Shown: piece by piece, positions 12,491-22,045 of the stretch | Numbering within the stretch: the first letter of the stretch is position 1 | How the letters are laid out: each line of letters opens with the position of its first letter | DNA from: Parelaphostrongylus tenuis | Lineage: Eukaryota > Nematoda > Chromadorea > Rhabditida > Metastrongylidae | NCBI GenBank assembly: GCA_019055375.1 | Contig: JAHQIW010005500.1 | Span: 22,985-86,984, forward strand | Length of the DNA: 64,000 nucleotides | Direction: 5' to 3' | Program-made: the position numbers and the translations under genes | The notes under the pieces: model-generated | The model's input: only the letters and a program-made list of their open reading frames with translations | Told to the model about the DNA's origin: nothing | Database searches by the model: none

Positions 12491-13465
12491 TACGCACGCG
12501 GTATTTCACAAAATTTTCAAGTGGAAGACGATAACTTGAGCGCCTTATTCTGGTGATCCTTTCAGTCACGGTCCTATTAAACGAGAAATTTGAAGTGTTA
12601 CGGAGAACATTTACATCTCCATGTGAGTGGCAAACTCGCAGCCGAAAATTATGTGATAATACCTTCATTTCCACTAAGTTCGCAAAAGCTTCGCGACTCG
12701 TAACATTGGAAATCATAATCTCTTTGCTCATAAAAGACAAATTGAAGGCACAGTCGGCGTTTTTGAATCATCAGCTTTTTTATGAGCTTTTAGGAGCCGA
12801 ATGGGACCGAATGTGAAATTTCAAGCATTTTTGCCGTGACATTCTCCTTCTACTTTCATCTGAATTCTGCCTAGTTGGCAAATGTCAATCGGTAGGGGAA
12901 AAGTACACCGCCATCTTCTGAGATTAAAGAAGGTCAAGGACTTTTCACCTACTGCTTTACACGAGCTTAAACAAGCTGGCATCTATTATAGTCGGCCGAA
13001 TCAATCACTCAATTTCCTGTATTTTGAATGCCGGCTTTTATTCAGCCTCGGGATGCGCAATCACTCTTCCTCACATTTCATGGACGGTGAATGATGTCAA
13101 ATAAGAAGTTATGTGCTGATTTAATTCAAGGTTAGCTATAAATTTTTTAGATTATAATAGCCAACATTTGTCAGGTTACTAGATTCAATGTCGATGTGTG
13201 TCTACCATGATTCCGCTGACGGTTCGTTGCTGAAAACTACGATTCCTTTCATGGATGGCAAAATGGCACTAAGTCTTTTTCATAATTAAGCTTCTCGCTT
13301 CACAATCAGCAGTGTATTTGCGACCTCCGTTCTGCTTATCGACAAAATCGCTGCTGTTTTAGCTAATGTATGTTTATAATCCATGCAACTACGAAGATTT
13401 CACACCATGATTATGAACGGTTTTAAGAAATACTACGATGAGTGACTTGTGGTCAACGACAGACT
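12491..13465 (-). repeat. Unknown ~1 kb dispersed repeat (left arm)
   Basis: This is the mirror of about 27590-28564. It occurs in diverged form at 44669-45358 (same orientation), 47660-48565 and 37870-38620 (opposite orientation) and about 2430-3190. I see no terminal repeats and no credible coding frame. One stable landmark on the plus strand is AATTCTGCCTAGTTGGCAAA. Confidence 0.6.
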
Positions 13466-14334
13466 ACTTCGCCATTTCTTTTTCTGGCAAAACGATTACT
13501 CAAAAACTGCAGAGCATTGGTTAACGAAGAACGTATAATCCTTTCCTTCCACGACAAGACTAGCCACACATTTAACAGTTACTGCTTAAGTATTAGCCCC
13601 TAAGGGACCACTATAGAAATCGCTGCGCGAGCAGCGAATTGCGCGATCTTCTCCATCGATTAAGGTTTCTTTTCTCCATAATGCAAAAATTTTTGAAGCT
13701 CTTGTGTTATTTTGAAAGAACACCGATGTCCTCAACTCGCTAATATGCTTTTGGTTCAAATATATGTGTCGCATATATAGAAAAGAAAGCGCTTACTATG
13801 CAATCATACCAAATTTGGCAAATAATCTATTGTATTGCATTGTAAAAAGGGTATCGCAATGAAATTCTTTAGTTTTGATCTTTCTTAGTTATATACAAGA
13901 CCCAAGAATCGTCGTGGCAGGTATGAATCTGAAAACAATGAGTAATTTATTCAAACATGATTATGCATGCTGTATTTGACGCCAGTTCATCGATAACACC
14001 ATAACCAAGTTTATATCAGTCATTCGTGTACTACTAATTATTCAGAGTTGACGTATGTGAGGAAACATTGAGACCTCATGGACAGTGGGGAAATTCTGAA
14101 AGTGGAGAAATAATCTTGTTTGAGTAAAAAGCCTGGAACATTGGCATTATGCAAGCTATTGGCCATAAATATGTGTCTCCAAAGAAGTATTCTCGGCATC
14201 CACTTTGCACCCATATTCAAAAAAGTATTTTTCCTGTTCCTCATTGGCGCTTGAGTGATCATTCAACAGCTCGAAGTTAGAGAGCTTCTAGGGTGTATTT
14301 TATTGCTCAAACGACTTTTATATTACATTGTAAT
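13466..14334. other. No recognisable gene
   Basis: No coding feature is supported. The part near 13600-13830 is repeated in diverged form at 47090-47340 (opposite orientation). A 1-bp difference from the mirror lies near 13727. The mirror is 26721-27589. Confidence 0.5.
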
Positions 14335-14348
14335 ATGGATTCATGTGA
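14335..14348 (+). repeat. Target-site duplication, 5' copy
   Basis: The 14 bp ATGGATTCATGTGA immediately precedes the SINE and is repeated exactly at 14655-14668 after its tail. The mirror pair is 26707-26720 and 26387-26400. Confidence 0.85.
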
Positions 14349-14654
14349 GCGCATGTGGCGCAGTGTTTAGAGGCGCTCTGCGTCGCACGCGAGGTCAATG
14401 GTTCGATCTCGCGCTCATGGCTCACCAAGCCATCCATCCCTCCGGGGTCGGTAAATTGGTACCAGGCAGGTCTCAGACTTGTTTGGGAGGATAAGCAGCA
14501 CTGACCCGGTTCAGCGGGAGGCCACCGCGAGTCATTGTAAAGGCCAGATATGCATTCAATCACCTCAAAACGAAGTTAAAAATTGAAGTCGAATGCATGG
14601 CGCATCAATCAGGGATTGATCAACGCCGAGAGCCTTATCCTTATCCTTATCCTT
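14349..14654 (+). mobile_element. tRNA-derived SINE, family 1, with intact target-site duplication
   Basis: This is the best-preserved copy. It starts GCGCATGTGGCGCAGTGTTT (A-box-like TGGCGCAGTG) and has the B-box-like GGTTCGATCTC at about 14400. Its body includes TCAGACTTGTTTGGGAGGAT and CGCGAGTCATTGTAAAGGCC. It ends GATCAACGCCGAGAGC followed by four CCTTAT-type units. Exact 14 bp duplications flank it. A tRNA-like head plus a short tandem tail is the usual SINE plan, and the nearby RTE is the likely source of its machinery (inference). It landed at the 5' edge of an RTE fragment, so it is younger than that fragment. Confidence 0.88.
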
Positions 14655-15474
14655 ATGGATTCATGTGAACAATTAACAACCCGTATCAAAGGATTACGGT
14701 TGAAACGATGTAGTTTAATGCCAGCTATGACCATCGTCGTTGCTTATGCACCAACATCAAGCTACGACAAAGACGAAGTTGGAGGGTTCTTTACGAAAAA
14801 TTCTTCAGAGAAGACCATACATTCTTCATGGTCATTGTTGGAGATTTAAATGAAAATTGGACTTAGGAGAACGCCTGAAGAACGTCACATAGGGACCCAC
14901 GGACTGGAATGGAATGAACAAAGTGAAGGGGTATCTGAGTTTATCATGACGACCCAAACCATCCATGGTAACTCACGATTCCGAGAGCCTCAATCAGCGA
15001 TGGACGCGGGAGTCTCTCAATGGACGGTACCATAACGAAATAGACCCCATATTAGTAAATATAAGGTTTTGACTCACCGGTGTCGCTGTTGTTCCTAAGT
15101 TCTATACGGGACCAGACCATCGCCTTCTTCGCGTAACGTTCCGTTTCTCTTGGAAAAAAGAGAAAGCCGCCAATTCAAACAACGCAGTCTCAGAACTAAC
15201 ATATACTGGGATGTATTTGAATCATTAGTCGTCTCTTGGGAAGATACCGTTGTTGACAACTTTGACGAACAATACGACCGGCTCGTTGAATATTTTCACG
15301 TTAGCGCTATAAAAGCCAAGAGTCCCAAAGTCACGAAAGGAGGCTTTTCTCCGCAAACACTCGAGCTGATACGTCAACGTGGAATCACCCGAGCTACAGG
15401 CAACCGAAACATTACGCCTGAACTTGTGAAACGCTGCAAAGAAGCCTCAAAAGAAGATCTCAAGGAAAGACGAG
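14655..15474 (+). pseudogene. RTE-type retrotransposon, endonuclease and linker fragment
   Basis: The frames, read with several frameshifts, match the apurinic/apyrimidinic-type endonuclease and the following linker of an RTE non-LTR element. Segments are LTTRIKGLRLKRC, MTIVVAYAPTSSYDKDEV, VGDLNENWT (where family members have VGDFNAKIG), RRTPEERHIGTHGLEWNEQ and PKFYTGPDHR (endonuclease C-terminal motif). From 15150 follows a linker beginning RSLRTNIYWDVFESLV, through TLELIRQRG, to KEDLKERR at about 15474. The reverse transcriptase half is missing: the sequence switches to unrelated AT-rich DNA and then to a Penelope-like element. The conserved GDFN is degraded and the frame is broken, so it is inactive. 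Confidence 0.85.
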
Positions 15475-15634
15475 CTCATAACCAAGATATTATAGTCACT
15501 GATATTACAGAAATAGAAGTATATTCTAAATTGTATTATGATGTTTGTGTTAGTGCCAAAAATGCTTATATATCTCATTTTTTCAACCTGAGTAATTATA
15601 TTGCATTTAATATTTTCCAAATCATACATATGGA
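15475..15634. other. AT-rich filler between RTE and Penelope-like fragments
   Basis: I recognise nothing here. The mirror is 25421-25580. Confidence 0.5.
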
Positions 15635-17134
15635 ATGGAGTCGTTTGATGTTACAGTGCTCTATACAAACGTCTCAATACAAGCCATTTATGAATTAATA
15701 ATAGAAAACATGGAAAGAATAAATGTGTTTGGCTTGTCTGCCCAGCAGCTTATCACACTGCTTAAGTCATGTCTAGGCTGTTCGGTATTAGGGGGTCGGG
15801 GAAATATTATGCACAAATTAGAGGGTTGACAATGGGGCAAAGACTAGCACCCACCTTAGCCATCGCTTTCATGTCAAAAGTGGAAGCTCCAGTTCTCCAT
15901 CGGCGTTTAATACTCTAGTGTCGATATATAGACGACAGTTTCATCATCTGCTCCACACAAGAGGAAATGGATAAGTATTTCGAAATCCTGAACGGACAGT
16001 CAGAGTTTATTAAGTTGACGCGAGAACAACAAAATTCAGAGAGCTGGCTTCCCTTCTTGAACGTTCAAGTTCAACTTAATGAAAGTGGCTATAGCACAAA
16101 ATGGTACCGCAAGCCTAGTAACAAAAACATCTTGGTACATTACCTTTATTCCCATCCCTCACATACTAAAAAGGCACTTATCCGAAATATATCGAACAGC
16201 TGTAAGTGTTTGTACGGGAGACAATGAAAGAAGGGAACCATTGTACCTAGCGCGAAAAATAGCCATTTATAGTGAATATAAAGAAAGAACAACAACTAAG
16301 GTTAGGCCCAAAAGGAGCGAAAAGCCTCGCGATGGGAACGATAGGGCGCCACACCTAAACAATAAGGTACCTCTTGTACCCTTCATAACAGACGAAGTCA
16401 TACCGCCATTAGAAAGTATCTGATAACAGTGGTCTAGAAGATTCTGTAGGAATTTAGGAATTCATCCTAAAACAATGCGTCGCCAATTAGTTCGAAACCG
16501 CTTGTATGACCGTCTATGTTATACAAAGGACTGCGTTATTTGTCCCAATGATAGAGACGGTGACTGCCAGAGCGTATTGTAAGACATTTGGTGGCGAATA
16601 TATTGGCGAAACAGGCAGGCCACCTCACCTCCGCATCAAAGAATACCTAGACGGAAAAACAAATAAAGACCCTATGAAGCCTCTAGGTACACACAGTATA
16701 CAAAGGCACAACGATGACGACTTTAAGGTAGTAGTCAAAATATCAGGGCACGAATCAAAAACAACGGCGCGAAAAACCCTTGAAGCTTTCTGGATAAATT
16801 CCAGAAACCCGCAAATGAACAAAAGAGAGATTAACTTAACATACATGTACCTTTTCTTAGACTGATTTTCTAGCCTAGGTATCAGCTGGCACCTATCGTT
16901 AATTTCACCTTGTGACATGGGGGTCGGGTTCATACGTTACCCTGCGCTAATAACATAGGTAGTTCCGAGACTAGATTGCACAGTGAAGGTTTTTCTCTGG
17001 ATCAATTATCGCTTATCGACACCCTCGATTTTCAAATCATTTTCTTGTTTTCTCACGGCATATAGTCGTATAAATAAATAAAATTACAACGAATAATACG
17101 TCCAGGCTCTGAAGAAGGCGTATTTGCCGAAACG
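15635..17134 (+). pseudogene. Penelope-like element A (RT + GIY-YIG), 5'-truncated
   Basis: Starts inside the reverse transcriptase at SFDVTVLYTNVS. Continues in other frames with MGQRLAPTLAIAFMSK, the catalytic box CRYIDD (YIDD at 15925-15936), WLPFLNVQVQLNESG, KWYRKPSNKNILVHYL and the basic linker. The C-terminal domain carries CKTFGGEYIGETG, RPPHLRIKEYL (about 16590-16650), TPLGTH-like GTHSIQRHN and TLEAFWINSRNPQMN. This is the GIY-YIG endonuclease of Penelope-like elements. The 3' noncoding end includes a hammerhead-like motif at 17109-17136. Stops and at least three frameshifts make it inactive, although the YIDD box is intact. Full-length elements also have an N-terminal part, which is missing here. 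Confidence 0.88.
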
Positions 17135-17136
17135 TC
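17109..17136 (+). ncRNA. Hammerhead-ribozyme-like motif, PLE-A 3' end
   Basis: CTGAAGA is followed by A, a GGCG/TGCC stem with a TATT loop, then GAAAC and GTC. CUGANGA, stem II, GAAAC and a GUC cleavage triplet are the core elements of minimal hammerheads known from Penelope-like elements. The unpaired A before stem II is non-standard. The same motif occurs at 18893-18920 and 45620-45647. Activity is not shown. The mirror is 23919-23946 (-). Confidence 0.5.
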
Positions 17137-17710
17137 AGCCACAAGCAACAAAGAAAACCATCGACTGGAAAGAAGAACAATCGGTTGGGAAAAAAATACC
17201 AACCTCGTGAAGCACTTCACCGTTTAAGTAAGGCGCCGCGTTGTTCTCATTGCAGGGCCTTTCACACCTTTTGGACCTTATGTTAGCGGATGTTTTTTTG
17301 TACCCATTAGAAATGCTATTTGTCACGTTGAGCTTAGTGACTTCTTCCTTTCATCATTTCCCGTATAAAAACTTGTAGTGTTCAATATATATTTTGCAAA
17401 AGTGCTCTTTTTAATATGTCAAGGATGAGAAGAGAGGTAATACACTAAGACATTTTTGTTACTCGATTTTCGCTACCGCTTCGTAATATAACCGCTTTCA
17501 TTGAGGTGAATTTGAGCGTTCAAAAGGGAAGCCTGTCCTGTGTAGGTTTCTCTCGAGTAGATCTAATAAAGTGTTTGTCTAGAACTTCGAAGCACTTATT
17601 CATCTTCTTCTGTGTAGCGCAGATGACAAAGCAGTCGTCTACGAATTGACAGTAGAACACTAGCGCCGACTGAGAACTGGAGCTTGCACTTTCGACATGA
17701 AAGCGATACT
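17137..17710 (-). pseudogene. Penelope-like element B, inverted fragment
   Basis: On the minus strand the sequence starts near the RT catalytic region (ATCGCTTTCATGTCGAAAGT, corresponding to IAFMSK). It runs through degraded FLNVQIHL and KWYRKPSNKN equivalents to SNGYKKTSANIRSKR at about 17260-17320. It meets element A tail-to-tail near 17137 and element C head-to-head near 17710. Internal partial inversions are a known habit of Penelope-like insertions. It is full of stops. Confidence 0.75.
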
Positions 17711-19009
17711 ATACGATCGCTTTGTCATCTGTTCCCCACAAAAAAAGATGGACAAGCGCTTTTAATTTTGTAAGCAGAAAGTCAGACTTTATTACGTTTA
17801 CTTGAGAACTAAAGAAAATTGGCTTTCCTTACTGAACGTTCAAATTCACCTCAATGAAAGCACCTGCATTAAGAAATGGTATCGTATACCAAGTAACGAA
17901 AATACCTTAGTGCATTACCTCTCTTTTCATCCTTCACATACTAAAAAAAGCATTTGTGTGACATATACACTGATCAGCTCCAAGTGTTTGCACGGGAGAT
18001 GATGAAAGAAAGAGGTTACTAAACTTAGCGCGACAAGTAGCCATTTCTAATGCGAACGAAAAAAAAAAACCGCTAACGTTAGGTCGAAAAAGAGCAAAGG
18101 CCACGCAATGAAAACAGCAGGGAGACCTAAATAGTAAAGTGCATCATATACTACCTTTCAACAGACGAGATAAGCGCTGCTTTCAGAGGAAGCCTGAAAA
18201 GCAGAGGTCTAAAAAATTTGTAAGAATTGCGTAAATTCCCCTCAAAACGCTGCGCTGTCAATGAGTTCAAAACCACTTGTATGACCGTCTATGTAATAGA
18301 AGAAACTGCGTTATTTGTCCCAGCGGTGGAAAAGACGACTGCATGAGCATAGGTCCAATTCACCTTAGCTCTTGTAATGCGTGTGGTGACGAACACATTG
18401 ACGAAACAGACAGACCACTTCACATCCGCATAGAAGAGCACCTTGACAGAAAGTGAAATTAAGGCCCAAATAGAGTTCTAAGAAAACATAAAATACAAAG
18501 CCATAACGATGGCGACTCGAGCTAGTAATCAAAATCTAGGACACAAATCGAAAACATCGGCGCGAAAAACCGCGAAGCTTTCTGGATAATTCCAGAAATC
18601 CCCAAATGAACAAAAAAGAGAGTGCCTTAACATTACCAATCACATAACACCTTATCTCAGACTGATGTTCTAGTCTGGGTTTCAGCTGACACCTATTGTT
18701 AATTTGACCTATTGACATGGGGAGTGGGTTCACACGTCACCCTGCGCAAAGAACATAGAATATTCTAGCCTAGATAACACTGTTAGTGGTTTTCCTGTTT
18801 CAGTTGTCGCTTATTAATGCCTTGGATGTGCAGTTTTTCAATACTCTACATAATTATATAAATAACGTAGAAATAAGTAATACGTTCATGCTCTGAAGAA
18901 GCTGTGCTTGACGAAACATCAGCCACATACCAGGAAGATCCATCGATTGTCAGCAAGGGCAAGACCGAATAAGTGGTACTAACCTCACGAAAGCTCAAAT
19001 AAAGATCAA
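17711..19009 (+). pseudogene. Penelope-like element C, degraded, ends at palindrome boundary
   Basis: A second plus-strand copy starting near the RT catalytic region. Readable parts are WLSLLNVQIHLNES, KWYRIPSNENTLVHYL, NRRNCVICPSG, and a decayed GIY-YIG segment CNACGDEHIDETDRPLHIR (about 18375-18430). The 3' noncoding end (18660-19009) contains a hammerhead-like motif at 18893-18920 and stops at the exact base where arm identity ends. The coding part has many stops, so the element is old. The homologous 3' end recurs at 45359-45735. Confidence 0.82.
18893..18920 (+). ncRNA. Hammerhead-ribozyme-like motif, PLE-C 3' end
   Basis: CTGAAGA, a weak stem, GAAAC, then ATC in place of GTC. It is more diverged than the copy at 17109. 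The mirror is 22135-22162 (-). Confidence 0.4.
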
Positions 19010-19090
19010 CTTCTTCTTGACTTCTAGTAACTTTGCTTGAGCTCAACGTCTTTCTTCTTTACACCCTCGTTAGTTGCACAGCTACTTTTC

Positions 19091-19240
19091 GCTCAGTCAG
19101 TTCCTCTGGGATCTACATCTATATAGAGAGGACTGACGACGAACTTTCTGCACTCAATGTCCGTTGAAACACTTGAGTCTAGAAAGTTTATCGTCGATTG
19201 CTCTCTATGTATGAGCAGATCCCAATGAACTGACTGAACC
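19091..19240. repeat. 150 bp imperfect foldback
   Basis: Positions 19091-19149 pair imperfectly with 19181-19240: GCTCAGTCAGTTCCTCTGGG against the complement of CCCAATGAACTGACTGAACC. Pairing continues inward through ACTCAA/TTGAGT. It is a hairpin-forming, MITE-like sequence. I saw no other copy in the window. Confidence 0.65.
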
Positions 19241-19875
19241 AAAGGAGTAGTACAGCAAACCTCATGAAAGGCTCAAAATTCATTCAATAATGTAGAGTGC
19301 TGTGCAAAAACATTTGCGTCAGTCGGGATATTATAGGATCATACTACCGCAAGAGGCGGTCAAGCAAATGAATTTCAAAATATATTATCAAACTAATTTT
19401 ATTTCAAATACTGGAACATTCAAAAGGAAGCCTATTCAAAATACAAGCATGCAAGGAAGTCTCTCGACACTTAAGCTTTTGAATGAATGCTAAAAGTGTA
19501 ATGGAAAGTCCTTGTCCAACGAAAACTTCCCCTTTTTCATCTGGTATCCGATAATGAAAAGAAACCCTGACTTTCATTGTCTTCCAGAAAAAGAGTAGAA
19601 ATAAAATCTTTTATGTAGGAATATAACTAACTTTAACTATCAGGCCGTAGAGGCACTATAGGTATTTCTTATTTACTCTGTAGTGAAAGTTATCGATTGG
19701 ACACTATTAAGCAGTTCGGATCTATTAATATTTTATGTCAATCAATAAAGAATGTTAAATCTGATTCGACTCAAGATAGCGTGTATATTTGAGTGCAGGT
19801 ATGGGGGACACGCACTTGAAGAGTATAATTTCATTTGACACAAGATAAACAAAGCTGAATCGAAGAATTTTGAGT

Positions 19876-19950
19876 GATATGCAAAAGCACAAACCTCAGA
19901 TGCGCGTCAAACCCGCGTCTCACCCTTTCCGGCGGTGTGGCGACAAAGTG
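19876..19950 (-). mobile_element. tRNA-like relic, family 2
   Basis: On the minus strand the B-box-like GCGGGTTTGACGCGC follows a GGAAAGGGTGAGACG segment. It matches the tRNA-like modules at 57788-57857 and 58004-58073 and the relic at 44197-44275. It is probably a decayed tRNA-derived repeat and not a working tRNA. Confidence 0.5.
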
Positions 19951-20329
19951 CATCTTATCTGTTCACCTGCATGCCGGAATTTTTGTAAATACAATCCACC
20001 CGCTATTTTCAGAGGAAGCCGTTCATTTATTATTTGGTTATGCCACTCTACTCAGCACATAAACCAAAAAACTCTTAGGTGTTAGCGTTAGTTATGAAGT
20101 ATTTAGTGTCGCATGAAGTTGTTCTCATTTTTTTCATGGATTTTTTGTGTAGAGGATGTTGGGAGTGAAAGGCACATAAATATTGCTATAAAAAAGTTAT
20201 CTATAGTTATTTTCAGCCTGAGTGTTCTTATTTACCTTATGTAGAATACTGATGTGTACTACATAGCAAAACACATGGAATTAGGCCGTAGAACAATCCT
20301 GTTTACATGAAGTATGTCATATTCGTGTT

Positions 20330-21781
20330 GTGAAAGCGTGGGTTGAAGTTTGGGGATTGGTACACTATCGACTCCAGGTGGAAGAAGAATACTGTAGCGT
20401 AACTCTTCTTCGCTCAGCAATTCAGCTGATGCAACATGGTACTGGCTGCAACACGGAACTGCTGAGACGCGAAACAGCTTATTCAGCTCCGTCTGACTTT
20501 CATGAGATTCAAGATAAAGTCGATATTACGGTGTTAGCGATGCTTTCGATTTGTTATCCGCAAAACTCACAAAGCTAAACTTCATTTTTCGTGTCGCACA
20601 ATTCTGAGTAGAATTGAGATGAAGCAAAATAGCACATCTCTGTCGGCAGATGAACCGACTCATTTACTATCATAGCGACCCACCTTTGTAACAATAGGAG
20701 ACTTTACTTTCTGGCAAACAGGAGATCTAAAATGTCAACCATCTAGTTTTCGGACTACTTCATAAAGCATGATACGATTTACAAAATGACTAATCATTGT
20801 ACGATATCAATAATTTAGACTTTTCAGAAAGATCTTTCTGGAAAACTGGAGAAATGGAGTGAATATTGAAAGTCTGAGAATGTCACAGCGACGAAATGAG
20901 TTTCATTACACGAAATGTGCATTAAGGATTTTGTTTTGTTTGCACATCGCAGAGAAACGAGAGTAAATCGACGGCTCTCTATAAACCTCCGCCATCGTTA
21001 GTTGAAAAGTTTAAGAGAGTCTCATAAGTCTAGGATTCCTGTGTTTCACAACAAGATCTGATGCCTCAATGGTTTTTTCTTCAATGGTTCCGCTTTTCCT
21101 TCCTCGCATTGGTTGATTCCAGGAACCATATCATTTCCTGCCTGTGTCTCAACTCTTCACTGAATTTCAGAAGTTTATGCTTTACCTATTAGTTTACCTT
21201 TTCGACAATGAGGAAAACTTCTCAAGCGTGCCAAGTAAGGAGGCTAATGATATTACCAAGCTGATGAAGGGCGATGTATGCTTTTTACGAATTAGAAAAC
21301 ACTCTCCGCAACGAAAGTCGTTATCCGTTTTTTGTCAATCGATATCTTCTATCATAAAAATTCTTAGCTGAGTTCACTCGCACATTAAGGCTTTTTATCG
21401 ATAGTGAATATTTTCTTTCTGAGAAAGACAGGATTTTATGTTGCAGAATAATAAATGAGATTGTGGAATAAAATATGAGCCGTGCTCTTGAGGAATAGAA
21501 GCAATTGCCGATATTTCTTCTTCAGTAATTCCTCTCATGTACCGTCTCCAGCCCAAGTTTAACATCCATTCCTTCTCAAAATTTGACTTTTCTGTGCTTG
21601 GAAGCAGCATAATCTGTCATAAATTTGTTTGATGTTTTAGTTTTGAACTGATCGGGCTAGGGAGATCCTAGATCTCTTGGAAAAGTCGAAAAGTTTGCAA
21701 AACGACTTCATCCACGTGTAGCTGTGTAGAATCAAACGCTGATGTCTTGTGAATGATTTGTTGCAAAATATTCTTACCAAC
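20330..21781 (+). repeat. Duplicated 5' flank preceding lone first exon
   Basis: This is a diverged copy of the conserved gene 5' flank. Landmarks are GTAGCGTAACTCTTCTTCGC near 20395, GCAACACGGAACTGCTGAG near 20448, and ATAATCTGTCATAAATTTG near 21610. An inverted relative lies at 45996-47090. Confidence 0.65.
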
Positions 21782-21872
21782 ATGACAAGGATTTCAAGTA
21801 TTTCTTTCATGTCTACACTGCTCGCCAAGATCTCAATAGTGTTTGAATGTGGAGTGATGCCCGCAGGTCAAG
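21782..21872 (+). pseudogene. Lone first exon of secreted-protein family (spacer)
   Basis: A 91 nt exon with ATG at 21782 followed by a signal-peptide-like stretch, ending ECGVMPAGQ plus one base, then a GTAATA donor. Length, phase and the CGVMPAGQ ending match exon 1 at 41920 and 50922. No exon 2 follows: 174 bp downstream the sequence becomes the 3' end of Penelope-like element C in the right arm. The gene has been cut off or overwritten. Confidence 0.75.
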
Positions 21873-22045
21873 GTAATAAACAGAAAATTATGGTACTGCA
21901 GGTATTTCTAATAGTAAACAGATAGGAGCCTAATAAAAATATATGAATCTAATACTTTCTTAGTCCTCAAGACCTGTACACCAAAAGCTTGCAGAGGGGA
22001 TAAACAGTTTTAAATTTTAGAAAAAAGAAAAGGATAGTCTAGTCA

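Larger units (their letters stand above)
1..19009 (+). repeat. Left arm of giant inverted repeat (runs off window start)
   Basis: The reverse complement of this whole stretch is found at 22046-41050. Matching ORFs pair with coordinate sums of 41055 near the centre, 41054-41055 in the middle and 41050 at the outer end, so only a few indels separate the arms. Differences I saw include single-base indels near positions 310, 340, 675, 1937, 4637, 9465 and 13727, and short substitutions near 830, 1907 and 2185. Identity stops sharply at 19009: the left sequence continues CTTCTTCTTG and the mirror does not. Position 1 pairs with 41050, so the true outer end lies outside the window. Confidence 0.97.
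19010..22045. other. Single-copy spacer between the palindrome arms
   Basis: These 3036 bp lie between the arms. They hold a 150 bp foldback (19091-19240), a fragment resembling a Penelope-like terminus (19246-19275), a relic of a tRNA-derived repeat (about 19290-19335), a tRNA-like segment on the minus strand (19876-19950), and a 5' flank plus lone first exon of the secreted-protein family (about 20330-21872). From about 20700 to 22045 it is homologous, inverted and diverged, to 45735-47090. Nothing is recognised in 19340-19870. Confidence 0.85.

Noticed and set aside
14636..14656. Telomere-like or satellite tract (CCTTAT repeats)
   Set aside because: It is only the short tandem tail of the SINE. 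Nematode telomeres are normally TTAGGC.
15635..19009. LTR retrotransposon or retrovirus-like element
   Set aside because: The RT motifs and the C-terminal GIY-YIG domain identify Penelope-like elements. There is no gag, protease, integrase or primer-binding site.
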